NCBI RefSeq assembly: GCF_001528665.1
Contig: NZ_BBYJ01000018.1
Span: 62,001-126,000 of the forward strand
Source of the DNA: Microtetraspora malaysiensis
GTDB taxonomy: Bacteria > Actinomycetota > Actinomycetes > Streptosporangiales > Streptosporangiaceae
Reading direction: 5' to 3'
Length of the DNA: 64,000 nt
Positions 16,649-24,957 of this stretch are shown here, one piece after another. The position numbers and the translations under genes were made by a program. The notes beneath the pieces are model-generated. The model was given only the letters and a program-made list of their open reading frames with translations. It did not search any database and had not been told where the DNA came from. Every line of letters starts with the position of its first letter. Within the stretch, counting starts at the first letter, position 1.

Positions 16649-17713
16649 TCAGCGGCGGCAGGTGAGGCGCAGCCGCCCCCAGGAGGTGTTGGCGTAGCCT
16701 CTGGGGTTCCACAGCGCCGCCGGTGACTCGGGGTGTGTGGCGCCCGCGCCGTCCCAGGCGCGGGCCACGATCTCCGCCTCGCCCTCGGGCAGGACGAGGG
16801 TGGTGCGCCAGAGCCGCCAGGCCCAGGGGCTCGCCGGCGCGTCCAGCTTCGCCTGCGTCCACGTACGCCCGGCGTCCGGGGAGACGTCCACGCGGGCGAC
16901 GCCGCGGCCGTCGCCCGTGAACGCGTACCCGATGATCTCGGTCGGTCCGGGCGGCACCCGGGAGCCGTGCTCGGGGCGCAGGATGTCGCAGGTGAGGGCG
17001 ACCGGCCCGAGCGGGATGCCGGCCCCCGGCCCGCACCGGGACGGGTCGGCGCCGGGCGGCAGCATCCGGTACGCGACGGCCTGGAAGTAGCCGTCGGAGG
17101 GTTCCGCGCGGGCGGTGACGCGGTCGAGCCATTTCACGCTGCGGGCGCCGATCCAGCCCGGCACGATCGCGCGCAGCGGGGCGCCGTGGACGGCGGGCAG
17201 CGGATGGCCGTTCATCGCCCAGGCGAGCAGCACCTCGTCCGCGGTGGCCTTGGCCACGGGGATGGAGCCGCCGTAGAGCTGGGGCGGGTCCGCCTCCCGC
17301 GCCATGTCCGGCGCCGCGAAGGCGACGTGCGCGGCCTCGGGACGCAGGCCCGCCTCGGTGAGCACGTCGGTGAGGCGCGCACCGGTCCAGGACGCCGTGG
17401 ACACGGCGCCGGACCGCCAGGGGTCCTCGCCCGGGATGTCGCGGACCTCGATCAGCTCGGCACGGCGGTTGCCCGCGCACTGCAGCGTCGCGACCACCTC
17501 GTACGCGGGGAAGCGGGAGCGCAGCTCCTCCAGCGAGAGTCGCGACGGGCGCTCGACCAGGCCGTCCACCTCCAGTCGCCAGGTGGCCGGGTCGACGCGG
17601 GGGACGGGCCCGTGGTTGCGGCTGTAGAAGGTGTCGAGCGGCGTGGTCAGCCGCTCCGCCAGGGCGGACGTGGGCGGCTCGGCGTTGAACGGCTCGTCCG
17701 TGTGGACGAGCAT
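16649..17713 (-). CDS. Sulfite oxidase-family molybdopterin enzyme
   Basis: 354 residues: oxidoreductase molybdopterin domain with the Mo-ligand Cys in ATLQCAGNRR, GxxxxSWTGARL, and HGAPLRAIVPGWIGARSVKW; then the Mo-co dimerisation domain (GRGVARVDVSPDAGRTWTQA, WAWRLWRTTLVLPEGEAEIVARAWDGAG). No Tat signal is seen, so it is probably cytoplasmic. The likely reaction is sulfite to sulfate, though the physiological substrate is unproved. ATG 17713 is favoured by AAGGGA about 4 nt upstream; ATG 17740 lacks one. Confidence 0.9.
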   Translation of the reverse strand: MLVHTDEPFNAEPPTSALAERLTTPLDTFYSRNHGPVPRVDPATWRLEVDGLVERPSRLSLEELRSRFPAYEVVATLQCAGNRRAELIEVRDIPGEDPWRSGAVSTASWTGARLTDVLTEAGLRPEAAHVAFAAPDMAREADPPQLYGGSIPVAKATADEVLLAWAMNGHPLPAVHGAPLRAIVPGWIGARSVKWLDRVTARAEPSDGYFQAVAYRMLPPGADPSRCGPGAGIPLGPVALTCDILRPEHGSRVPPGPTEIIGYAFTGDGRGVARVDVSPDAGRTWTQAKLDAPASPWAWRLWRTTLVLPEGEAEIVARAWDGAGATHPESPAALWNPRGYANTSWGRLRLTCRR

Positions 17714-17854
17714 GTCATCCCTTTTGTCCCACCTAGTCATACTTCACGGGTACCCGAGGCGAGTACGGCGATGCGTCACCGCCAGCCCCGTGCGGTGGCC
17801 GCGCGGTGGCGGCCACGCCCGTGAATGGAACAAGACGGAGATGGAGATGTGGGG

Positions 17855-18307
17855 CTACTCGGTGCCGGGGGTTTTGCGCGTGGTCACGTTCATGCGGTTC
17901 CAGGCGTTGACCGTGAAGATCAGCGCGATGAGCTGGGCGAGCTCCGCCTCGTCGAAATGCCGCGCGGCCTCGTCGTACACCTCGTCCTCGACCCCCTGGG
18001 GCAGCAGGGTCACCGCCTCGGTCAGCGCCAGGGCGGCGCGCTCCTTGGCGGTGTAGAGGCTGGACTCCTGCCAGGCGCTCAGCTGGTAGATGCGCGCCTC
18101 GGTCTCGCCCGCCCGGCGGGCGTCGCCGGTGTGGTAGTCGATGCAGTACGCGCATCGGTTGATCTGCGAGGCGCGGATCTGCACCAGCTCGACCAGGACC
18201 GGGTCCAGCCCCTCGCGGGCTGCGGCGTCCAGTCGCAGCACGGCCTTGAAGACCTTGGGGGCGACGGTCGACATGTTCATGCGTGCGGGAATTGCAACGT
18301 TCGTCAT
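17855..18307 (-). CDS. AhpD/carboxymuconolactone decarboxylase-family protein
   Basis: 150 residues with CAYCIDYHTGDARRAG, the CxxCxxxH redox motif of AhpD-like proteins, followed by the helical CMD fold (ERAALALTEAVTLLP, VYDEAARHFDEAELAQLIALIFTVNAWNRM). Relatives act as thiol peroxidases or peroxidase-coupled reductases. The start has no Shine-Dalgarno; TAGGGT ends 7 nt upstream, suggesting a leaderless mRNA. It is divergent from a MocR regulator, which may control it. Confidence 0.9.
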   Translation of the reverse strand: MTNVAIPARMNMSTVAPKVFKAVLRLDAAAREGLDPVLVELVQIRASQINRCAYCIDYHTGDARRAGETEARIYQLSAWQESSLYTAKERAALALTEAVTLLPQGVEDEVYDEAARHFDEAELAQLIALIFTVNAWNRMNVTTRKTPGTE

Positions 18308-18314
18308 GTCTTCG

Positions 18315-18346
18315 ACCCTAGAAGCGTGAGCGGCCCAAGATAGGGT
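18315..18346. promoter_or_regulatory. Face-to-face divergent promoters
   Basis: ACCCTA (18315-18320) and TAGGGT (18341-18346) form an inverted repeat. Read outward each is a plausible -10 box: 7 nt before the AhpD start on the minus strand and 8 nt before a 14-codon leader ORF on the plus strand. The two promoters would overlap, so the MocR protein could regulate both from one site. The -35 regions are not recognisable. Confidence 0.5.
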
Positions 18347-18354
18347 GCATTCTC

Positions 18355-18399
18355 ATGGATGTTTTGTGGGTCAATTTCCGGCACCGGATGTGGCGGTGA
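18355..18399 (+). CDS. 14-residue leader peptide before the MocR gene
   Basis: ATG 18355 opens MDVLWVNFRHRMWR and stops at 18397-18399. The stop TGA overlaps the GTG at 18396 that best fits the MocR start (GTGA). TAGGGT lies 8 nt upstream, so this could be a leaderless upstream ORF whose translation feeds the regulator. The Arg/Trp-rich content might allow sensing by ribosome stalling, which is speculative. Too short to prove by composition. Confidence 0.4.
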   Translation: MDVLWVNFRHRMWR

Positions 18400-19796
18400 G
18401 CGGCCTGCCCCCGGACGGCGGCAGCGACCTGCACCTGGAGCTCACCGGCGGCGGTGGCGCGCGCGTGCGGCTGATGCGGGCGCTGCGCGAGGCGATCCGT
18501 TCGGGGCTGCTGGCACCCGGCACCCGGCTGCCGCCCTATCGCGCCCTCGCCCTTGACCTGGGAATCGCCCGCAACACCGTGGCCGCCGCGTACGCCGAGC
18601 TCGTCGAGGAAGGCTGGCTCACCTCACGTCAAGGCTCCGGCACGTACGTCGCGCATCGCGCCGCACCCCTCGAACCCGACCGCCGGAGCTTCCCCGATCG
18701 CCCGTCCCGCCTGCGCGTCATCCACGACCTGATGCCCAGTTCCCCCGACGCCGCCGCCTTCCCGCGCTCGTCCTGGATCACCTCGGCCCGGCGCGCGCTG
18801 GCCGCCGCGCCCAGCGACGCCTTCGGCGTCGGAGACCCCCGCGGCCGGCCGGAGCTGCGCCAGGCGCTGGTGGACTACCTGGCGCGAACCAGAGGCGTAC
18901 GCACCAAGGCCGAGCACATCGTGATCTGCTCGGGCTACGCGCACGGGCTGCGGCTGGTGTGCCAGGTGCTGGGCGGCCCGGTCGCCGTCGAGGCGTACGG
19001 GCTCGACTTCCACCGCTCCATCCTCACCGGGGCGGGCCTGACGACCGTGCCGCTCACCGTGGACGCCCACGGCGCACGCATCGATGAGCTGCCGGCCACG
19101 GGTGCGAAGGCCGTCCTGCTGACGCCGGCGCACCAGTACCCCACCGGAGGCGCCCTGCACGCCGAACGCCGCGCCGCGGTCATCGACTGGGCGCGTGCCA
19201 CGGGCGGTCTGCTGCTGGAGGACGACTACGACGGCGAGTTCCGCTACGACCGCGAACCGATCGGCGCCGTCCAGGGCCTCGACCCCGACCGCGTCGTCTA
19301 TTTCGGCTCGACGAGCAAGAGCCTGTCACCCGCGCTCCGGCTCGGCTGGATGGCGTTGCCCGGCCGGCTGGTGGACGACATCGTCGCCGCCAAGGGCCCG
19401 CGCGAGCTCTGGTCGGGCGTCACGGACCAGCTCACCCTGGCCGACTTCATCACCTGCGGCGCCTACGACCGCCAGCTGCGCCGCATGCGCGGGATCTACC
19501 GGCGCCGTCGTGACCTGCTCACGGCCACGCTCGCCGAACGCGCCCCGCACATCACCGTCAGCGGCATCGCCGCGGGCCTGCACGCCGTCCTCGATCTTCC
19601 CGCGGGCAGCGAGCAGGCGACGCTCCGCGCCGCCCGCCGCCTGGGTCTCGCCGTGGAGGGCCTGGGCCCCCACCGGCACCCCGGCAGCACGATGCCGCCG
19701 CGCGACGGTCTGGTCATCGGGTACGGCACTCCACGCGAGCACGCGATCGCCGCCGCGCTGGACGCCCTCTGCCTCGCCCTGCCCGACGCGCCGTAG
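18396..19796 (+). CDS. MocR/PdxR-type GntR regulator with aminotransferase domain
   Basis: 466 residues from GTG 18396. The N-terminal GntR winged helix (LREAIRSGLLAPGTRLPPYRALALDLGIARNTVAAAYAEL, SRQGSGTYVA) is followed by a class I aminotransferase-like domain with LLEDDYDGEFRYD and the PLP-lysine region GSTSKSLSPALRLGW. MocR proteins bind pyridoxal phosphate and often control vitamin B6 or amino-acid genes. The start is inferred from the overlap with the leader ORF; the frame is open back to GTG 18345. It probably regulates itself and the divergent AhpD-like gene. Confidence 0.88.
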   Translation: MSGLPPDGGSDLHLELTGGGGARVRLMRALREAIRSGLLAPGTRLPPYRALALDLGIARNTVAAAYAELVEEGWLTSRQGSGTYVAHRAAPLEPDRRSFPDRPSRLRVIHDLMPSSPDAAAFPRSSWITSARRALAAAPSDAFGVGDPRGRPELRQALVDYLARTRGVRTKAEHIVICSGYAHGLRLVCQVLGGPVAVEAYGLDFHRSILTGAGLTTVPLTVDAHGARIDELPATGAKAVLLTPAHQYPTGGALHAERRAAVIDWARATGGLLLEDDYDGEFRYDREPIGAVQGLDPDRVVYFGSTSKSLSPALRLGWMALPGRLVDDIVAAKGPRELWSGVTDQLTLADFITCGAYDRQLRRMRGIYRRRRDLLTATLAERAPHITVSGIAAGLHAVLDLPAGSEQATLRAARRLGLAVEGLGPHRHPGSTMPPRDGLVIGYGTPREHAIAAALDALCLALPDAP

Positions 19797-19828
19797 TCCC
19801 GGCGGGCGGCGACGAAGGCTCAGGGAGC

Positions 19829-19868
19829 GGAGCCCCGCCGCCGTCGTGACGGACGGCGGCGGGGCTCC
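19829..19868. terminator. Strong bidirectional terminator hairpin
   Basis: A perfect 17-bp inverted repeat (19829-19845 and 19852-19868) with a 6-nt loop sits between two convergent genes, MocR ending at 19796 and an RNHCP gene ending at 19885. It lacks a U tract but the stem is very stable and symmetrical, fitting termination from both directions. Confidence 0.85.
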
Positions 19869-19884
19869 AGGTGTTCCGCCGGAC

Positions 19885-20292
19885 TCAGAGCGCGAGTTGC
19901 GCGTTGAAGGGCGGGTAGGCGGCCAGCGGTCGCATGGCCAGGCGCAGGAGGGCGAGCGCGTTGTCGTCTCCGGCGATCCGGTTGGCGCTCAGCTTCCCGC
20001 AGGCCAGGCAGTGGTGAATGAGCAGCCACTCCCCGTCGTGCCGGGCCGTCACGCCCACCGCCGCCATGCGCCCGCGACACGTCTCACGTCGATCACCGGG
20101 GATCCGGCCGTCGACGTGCAGACTCGTCAGGCAGTGCGGGCAGTGGTTGCGGTGCGCCGTGCCGGGCGCCGTCAGCGGCACATCGAGGCGGCAGCTGGTG
20201 CAACGGAACGCGTCGCCCCGCTCACCGCCCGGCCCGTGCAGCACATCCTTGCGCCGTTGCGGCCTCCGCCGCTGCGGTTTCCGTCGTGGCAT
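19885..20292 (-). CDS. RNHCP-domain zinc-binding protein (second copy)
   Basis: 135 residues. A basic N-terminus (MPRRKPQRRRPQRRK) precedes the RNHCP domain: FRCTSCRLDV, then HRNHCPHCLTSLHVD and a C-terminal CLACGKLSANRIAGDDN. The CxxC pairs should bind zinc. The family is small and actinobacterial, of unknown function, perhaps RNA-binding given the basic tail (inference). ATG 20292 has GGAAG 7 nt upstream. A paralogue lies 34 bp upstream, in the same operon. Confidence 0.85.
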   Translation of the reverse strand: MPRRKPQRRRPQRRKDVLHGPGGERGDAFRCTSCRLDVPLTAPGTAHRNHCPHCLTSLHVDGRIPGDRRETCRGRMAAVGVTARHDGEWLLIHHCLACGKLSANRIAGDDNALALLRLAMRPLAAYPPFNAQLAL

Positions 20293-20326
20293 TGCCGTCT
20301 TCCGTCCTCTCGTCACCGGGGGCGCG

Positions 20327-20692
20327 TCACAGATCGCCGAAGGTTTCGAGCGGGAACGGCGGCTGGGCGAGCGGACGGACCGCCATCCGCATGAGGATGA
20401 ACTGGTTGTCGTCCCCGCAGATGGGGTTGGACGTCAGCTCGCCGCAACGGGTGCAGTTGTGGATGAGTTCCCAGTCGCCGTTGCGGAGCACCGCGATGGC
20501 GATCGGGGACATGCCGGAGCGGCACTCCGACGGACCGCCTTCGACCTGGTCCCGGACATGCTGGGAGTACAGGCACCTCGGGCAGTGGTTGCGCCGGCGG
20601 CCGTCCGGGGCGAACGCGGCCACGGTGAGGCCGCAGCGTACGCACGGGAAAGCCGTGGTCCTGAGAACAGAACTCGGGATGTCATTCGACAT
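20327..20692 (-). CDS. RNHCP-domain zinc-binding protein (first copy)
   Basis: 121 residues with FPCVRCGLTV, RRNHCPRCLYSQHVRD, the conserved WELIHNCTRCGELTSNPICGDDNQF and a hydrophobic C-terminus. It is the shorter paralogue of the next gene and lacks its basic N-terminal tail. Cys pairs (CxxC three times) imply zinc sites. Shine-Dalgarno AAGGGG is 9 nt before ATG 20692 and is partly inside a predicted hairpin in the leader. I see no obvious Zur-type operator upstream. Confidence 0.85.
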   Translation of the reverse strand: MSNDIPSSVLRTTAFPCVRCGLTVAAFAPDGRRRNHCPRCLYSQHVRDQVEGGPSECRSGMSPIAIAVLRNGDWELIHNCTRCGELTSNPICGDDNQFILMRMAVRPLAQPPFPLETFGDL

Positions 20693-20703
20693 CGGAAGAG
20701 ACC

Positions 20704-20735
20704 CCTTGCTGAATGTCTTTACGAGGGCAGCAAGG
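20704..20735 (-). promoter_or_regulatory. Leader hairpin overlapping the RNHCP Shine-Dalgarno
   Basis: On the minus-strand RNA, CCTTGCTG (20735-20728) pairs perfectly with CAGCAAGG (20711-20704) around a 16-nt loop. The 3' arm contains the AAGG of the Shine-Dalgarno AAGGGG of the gene starting at 20692. Folding would hide the ribosome site, so this may be a translational switch. It requires that transcription starts upstream of 20735. Confidence 0.45.
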
Positions 20736-21108
20736 AAGCGCCGAGCGGGCCTTGGGAGGCGTTCATCCGCCGACGGTGTTCACGCGGGTACGCGAACACA
20801 CGGAAATGTCGGTGCACCGGGGCCCGGCCTGACCGACAGGTGACACGTCAGTGGCAGGACCCGCCCAGGGCACAGAGAGGCGCGCTCGGCGCGGACCGGG
20901 GCATAAATCAACTGCTTTCTAGGGCGCGACGGCCCGGAGTTCACTGACAGAGTGCCCGGGGAGCATAACAACGGCCCGCGCCGACCAGCGAACGGTTTTT
21001 CACGGCGTCGCCTCTTTCGCCCGCGGGACGGCGACGCCGCGGGGCTGGTAACGACGCGGCATCCGTGTGCAGATAAGCAGAGGAGTTTCAACCGGTTAGT
21101 GAGGCGCC
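20736..21108. other. Intergenic region between divergent genes
   Basis: No gene is recognised here. Visible structure: GTGTTC-N12-GAACAC (20776-20799), a possible operator on the RNHCP side, and an AT-richer patch near 20905-20930. The monooxygenase start at 21109 is preceded by GTGAGGCGCC, a usable Shine-Dalgarno. Promoters for both genes must lie here but I cannot place them. Confidence 0.4.
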
Positions 21109-22251
21109 ATGACCGAGCGGACAGTGCTGATCTCCGGAGCCGGCGTCGGCGGGCCGACGGCGGCCTACTGGCTGGCCGGGCACGGCTTCCGTGTCACCGT
21201 CGTCGAACGCGGTGGAACGCCGCGCTCCAGCGGGAACCCGGTGGACGTCCGAGGCCCCGCCGTACGCGTCGCCGAACGGATGGGTGTCCTGTCCCGGCTG
21301 CGCGCGGCGGCCACCGGCACGACGGGCCTCACCTTCGTCGACGCGGCGGGACGGCGGGTCGGCCGCATGGACATGCGCGCCTTCCAACAGCCGGACGAGG
21401 TCGAGATACCACGCGGCGACCTCGCCTCGATCCTCTACGAGGCGAGCCGCGACCACGTCGAGTTCCTCTTCGACGACTCCATCGCGACCCTCGACCAGGA
21501 CGAGCACGGGGTCGAGGTCACCTTCGACCGCGCCGGGCCCCGCCGCTTCGACCTGGTGATCGGCGCCGACGGCCTGCATTCGATGACCCGCCGGCTGGCG
21601 TTCGGCGCGGAGAGCGGATTCGTGCGCCACATGGGCCTCTACGTCGCGACGATGCCGCTCGGCGGCCGGTCCGGACCCGGCCGGGACATCCTCATGCACA
21701 ACATCCCCGGCAGGGCGGTCGCCGTCAGCTCCACGCCCAGCGGCGCGTTCTTCCTGTACCGCAGTCCGGCGGAGCCCGGCTTCGACCACCGCGACATCGA
21801 GCAGCACAAGCGGCTCCTGACGCGCGCGTACGCGGATGTTTCCTGGCGCGCGCCCGAACTGCTGGAGCGGGTGCGCGCCGCCGACGACCTCTACTTCGAC
21901 TCGGTGAGCCAGGTGCGCCTGCCGCGCTGGTGGAACGGCCGGGTCGTGCTCCTCGGGGACGCCGCGTCCTGCGTGTCGCTGTTCGGGGACGGCTCCACCC
22001 TGGCCATGGCGGGGGCGTTCACTCTCGCCGAGGAACTGGCCGCCGGTCCTGGCGACCCCGGGGCGGCCTTCCGCCGGTACGACGCCGCGCACCGGCCCCT
22101 GGTCGACGCCAAGCAGGGGAACATCGGACAGGTGTCGGCGCTCATGGTCCCCGCGACGCGGCGCGGCATCCTGGCGCGGAACCTGGCCACCCGCCTGTGG
22201 CCCGCCGTGGCCGCCGCCGCCCGCCTGAAGGGCGCTTTCCGCAGGGCGTAG
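21109..22251 (+). CDS. FAD-dependent aromatic monooxygenase-like protein
   Basis: 380 residues. FAD site GAGVGGPTAAYWLAGHG, the DG motif region (VIGADGLHSMTRR) and the second FAD motif GDAASCVSLFGDGSTLAM place it in the PHBH-like flavoprotein monooxygenases. Such enzymes hydroxylate aromatic substrates with NAD(P)H and oxygen or confer resistance to aromatic antibiotics. Substrate unknown. GAGG is close upstream of ATG. It is convergent with the DedA gene. Confidence 0.88.
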   Translation: MTERTVLISGAGVGGPTAAYWLAGHGFRVTVVERGGTPRSSGNPVDVRGPAVRVAERMGVLSRLRAAATGTTGLTFVDAAGRRVGRMDMRAFQQPDEVEIPRGDLASILYEASRDHVEFLFDDSIATLDQDEHGVEVTFDRAGPRRFDLVIGADGLHSMTRRLAFGAESGFVRHMGLYVATMPLGGRSGPGRDILMHNIPGRAVAVSSTPSGAFFLYRSPAEPGFDHRDIEQHKRLLTRAYADVSWRAPELLERVRAADDLYFDSVSQVRLPRWWNGRVVLLGDAASCVSLFGDGSTLAMAGAFTLAEELAAGPGDPGAAFRRYDAAHRPLVDAKQGNIGQVSALMVPATRRGILARNLATRLWPAVAAAARLKGAFRRA

Positions 22252-22291
22252 GGGTCCCCTACGAGGCGCGGGCGGCCGAAGATGACCGCGA

Positions 22292-22311
22292 GCCGGTCAC
22301 CTCAGACCGGC
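22292..22311. terminator. Terminator hairpin between convergent genes
   Basis: GCCGGTC (22292-22298) and GACCGGC (22305-22311) form a perfect 7-bp stem with a 6-nt loop, followed by a pyrimidine run. It is in the 96-bp gap between the monooxygenase and DedA 3' ends. Confidence 0.55.
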
Positions 22312-22347
22312 CCCCCTTCCGCTGCCCGGCTACTGAACACGGCCGGC

Positions 22348-22944
22348 TCAGCGTCGGCGCCTCCCCGGCACCTTGGGCCGGCCCCGGGTCACCCAGAAGA
22401 CGACGAGCACGATCGCGACCGTCACCGGCCCCGCCACCGCGAGATGGGCGGTGAACCGCTGAACGATCTCCGGGGCGACGTGGTAGCTGACGGTGACCAG
22501 GGTCGCCGCCCACGCGCAGGCCGTGGGCAGACTCGCCGTCGCGAAGGTGCGGTACGGCATGCCGGCCCAGCCCGCGAGCCGGGGGGTGAGCGTGCGCGCG
22601 CTGCCGAACCACTGGGCCGCGACCACCGCCCAGCGGCCATGCCGTCCGAGCAGCTCGCGCGGCCGGTCCCAGCGGCCGGGCGCGAACCGGTGAAACGACG
22701 GGGCGCCCTCGCGGCGCCGTCCCCACAGATAGGAGATCTGGGTGCCGGTAACCGCCGCGCAGGCCGCGACCCCGATCGCCCCGCCCAGCGGCACCACGCC
22801 CAGATGGGCGAAGTAGCCGAGTGCGACGAGCACGCTCGTCCCGGGCAGGGCGACGCCGACCAGCAGCCCGGCCTCCGCGGTCAGCAACAGCCACGCGACC
22901 GCGAGCAGCAGCGGCGGGGAGAACCGGCCGAGTAGATCAGACAC
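22348..22944 (-). CDS. DedA-family membrane protein
   Basis: 198 residues, five or so hydrophobic stretches, with the DedA/SNARE-associated features EAGLLVGVALPGTS and GRRREGAPSFHRF...FGSARTLTPRLAGWAGMPYRTF. DedA proteins are inner-membrane transporters or scramblases acting on undecaprenyl phosphate or phospholipids. The gene overlaps the upstream methyltransferase by 8 bp. Function in lipid metabolism is consistent with the partner gene but unproved. Confidence 0.88.
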   Translation of the reverse strand: MSDLLGRFSPPLLLAVAWLLLTAEAGLLVGVALPGTSVLVALGYFAHLGVVPLGGAIGVAACAAVTGTQISYLWGRRREGAPSFHRFAPGRWDRPRELLGRHGRWAVVAAQWFGSARTLTPRLAGWAGMPYRTFATASLPTACAWAATLVTVSYHVAPEIVQRFTAHLAVAGPVTVAIVLVVFWVTRGRPKVPGRRRR

Positions 22945-23545
22945 CGGCGACCGGCCTGCGGCAGACGTACGCCATCCCCGGCGGCAGGTTCCGCCAGACG
23001 GGCCCGGTGGTCAGCACCTCGTCGAAGGCCGCCCGCAGCCTCCGCCGCAGCGCCCTGGCCCCGGCGAGCGGCAGGGCGTGCAGGTAGGTCACGGTGGTGA
23101 ACGCCCCGGTCGGAGCGAGCGCCCGGCTCACCTCGCCGAGGATCCGCTCCTGACGCCGGCCGGGGAACAGCGACCACGGCAGCGTGCTGACGATCGCGTC
23201 CACCCGGTCCGCTCCCGCCCGCGCCAGGAGCGCGCCGAGGTCGGCGGCGTCGCCGTGGATGGTCTCCATCCACGGCTTGGTCCGGCGCAGGTGCGTGACA
23301 AGGTCCGGCTCGATCTCGACGGAGAGGTGCCGTGCGCCGGGGGAGAGCCGCTCCCGGATGGCCTCGCTGATCGAGCCGGTCCCCGGGCCGAGCTCGACCA
23401 CCACCGGTGTGCCGCTCGTGGGCACCACCGCGGTCAGGGCCCTGGCCAGTGAGGGAGAGCTCGGCGCGATCGCGCCCACGACCCCCTGCCTGCGCAGCGC
23501 GGCCGACATGAACGCCCGCAGGTCCGGGGCCAAGGCTGTCTTCAT
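22937..23545 (-). CDS. Class I SAM methyltransferase, phospholipid N-methyltransferase-like
   Basis: 202 residues. The SAM motif VVELGPGTGSISEAIRERL and the acidic loop SVEIEPD are clear, with a substrate-region motif STLPWSLFP. The pattern (VGAIAPSSPSLARAL at the start, TYLHALPL) resembles PmtA-like phospholipid methyltransferases and rRNA dimethyladenosine transferase relatives. The overlapping DedA gene supports a membrane-lipid role. ATG 23545 is used; no strong Shine-Dalgarno is seen. Confidence 0.82.
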   Translation of the reverse strand: MKTALAPDLRAFMSAALRRQGVVGAIAPSSPSLARALTAVVPTSGTPVVVELGPGTGSISEAIRERLSPGARHLSVEIEPDLVTHLRRTKPWMETIHGDAADLGALLARAGADRVDAIVSTLPWSLFPGRRQERILGEVSRALAPTGAFTTVTYLHALPLAGARALRRRLRAAFDEVLTTGPVWRNLPPGMAYVCRRPVAGV

Positions 23546-23679
23546 GAAGTCAATGAGATCGTCACGGGGGTGCCGTCCGCAGGGCGCCAGAACCTAGTCC
23601 TCGGGGTAGGTCTGGCCATACCTCCCGGGTGGGTTCAGGTGGTTGGCCGGTCGGACGGCACGGGCCGTACTGTCGGGGA

Positions 23680-24957
23680 ATGCAGTCATCGGCGGCCTGG
23701 CGGGCCCTTGTTCGGTGGGACCTGTTGCGTACCGCCTGGCCGTGGCGCTCGGTGGCCTACCTGATCACCGGCGTCCTCCTCGGGGAGGTCGTCCTGGTGG
23801 CGTTCCTCTTCGCGCTGTTCGTGAGCACGCTCCTGGCGTTGCTGCTGGTGGGCATCCCGCTGCTGCTGGTGCTGGGGTTCAGCGGGATACCGGTGGCCGC
23901 GCTGGAACGCCGCCGGTTGCGGATCATCGATCCGGAGCCGGCCGACACACCGCACCGCCGGCTCGACCGTCCGGGGCTGCGCGGGTGGGTGGGGCCGCGC
24001 CTGCAGGAGTCCGCCACCTGGCGGGAGCTGGCCTACGTGATCCTGATGATCACCGTGCTCTGGCCGATCGAGCTGCTGGCGGTGACGTTCGGCCTCGGCG
24101 TACCCGCGACGATGATCCTCACGCCGGTCCTGCGCGCCCAGATGGGTGAGGTGAGGGTGCTGAAGTTCTGGCTGGTCGACACGGACCTGGGGGCCTTCGC
24201 GGCGCTCGCGTTGGGGCTGATCTGGCTCGCCCTGGCCCTCTATCCGCTGACGCTGCTCGCCGCCGCGCACGGCTCGCTGGCCCGGCTGCTCCTCGTGTCC
24301 CGGGACGCCGAGAACGGGCAGCGGCTTGCGGAGCTGACCCGGTCCAGGACCCGGCTGGTGGAGGCGTTCGAGGTCGAACGGCGGCGGATCGAGCGGGACC
24401 TGCACGACGGGGCCCAGCAACGGCTGGTCGCGCTGACCATGACGCTCGGCCTGGCCAAGCTGTCGGAGGGCGCGGAGGCGGCCGATCTCGTCACGAAGGC
24501 GCACGAGCAGGCGAAGCTCGCGCTGGCCGAGGTACGCGACCTGATCAGGGGGATCCACCCGCAGATTCTCACCGACCGGGGGCTGCCCGCGGCCGTCGCC
24601 GACGTCGCCGACCGCTCCCCGGTGCCCGTCGAGGTCTCGATGGAGCTTCCCGGACGGTTGCCCGAGTTCGTGGAGTCCGCCGTCTACTTCGTGATCTCCG
24701 AGGCGCTGACGAACGTGGCCAAGCACAGCGGCGCCCACGGCGCGTCGGTCACCGGGCGCCTGGACGGCGACTGGCTGGTCGTGGAGATCCGCGACGACGG
24801 CGTGGGAGGCGCGGACGCCTCGGTGGGCACCGGCCTGGCGGGGCTCGCCGACCGCGTCTCGGTGGCGGACGGCAGACTGATGCTCTCCAGCCCGCCCGGC
24901 GGGCCGACCCTGCTACGAGTGGAGATCCCTTGCGCCTCGATCGCCCCCTCTCGATAG
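23680..24957 (+). CDS. Sensor histidine kinase, NarL-partner type
   Basis: 425 residues: about four to six membrane segments in the first 220 residues (sensor domain of the kind found in actinobacterial kinases), then HisKA_3 with RRIERDLHDGAQQRLVAL (phospho-His), and an HATPase domain (EALTNVAKHSGA, VEIRDDGVGGA, GTGLAGLADRV). The signal is unknown. TACTGT lies 6 nt before ATG 23680 and there is no Shine-Dalgarno, suggesting a leaderless mRNA. The response regulator overlaps its 3' end by 28 nt. Confidence 0.9.
   Translation: MQSSAAWRALVRWDLLRTAWPWRSVAYLITGVLLGEVVLVAFLFALFVSTLLALLLVGIPLLLVLGFSGIPVAALERRRLRIIDPEPADTPHRRLDRPGLRGWVGPRLQESATWRELAYVILMITVLWPIELLAVTFGLGVPATMILTPVLRAQMGEVRVLKFWLVDTDLGAFAALALGLIWLALALYPLTLLAAAHGSLARLLLVSRDAENGQRLAELTRSRTRLVEAFEVERRRIERDLHDGAQQRLVALTMTLGLAKLSEGAEAADLVTKAHEQAKLALAEVRDLIRGIHPQILTDRGLPAAVADVADRSPVPVEVSMELPGRLPEFVESAVYFVISEALTNVAKHSGAHGASVTGRLDGDWLVVEIRDDGVGGADASVGTGLAGLADRVSVADGRLMLSSPPGGPTLLRVEIPCASIAPSR

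Noticed and set aside
20776-20799. LexA box
   Set aside because: The dyad reads GTTC...GAAC with 12 bp between, not GAAC-N4-GTTC as in actinobacterial SOS boxes.
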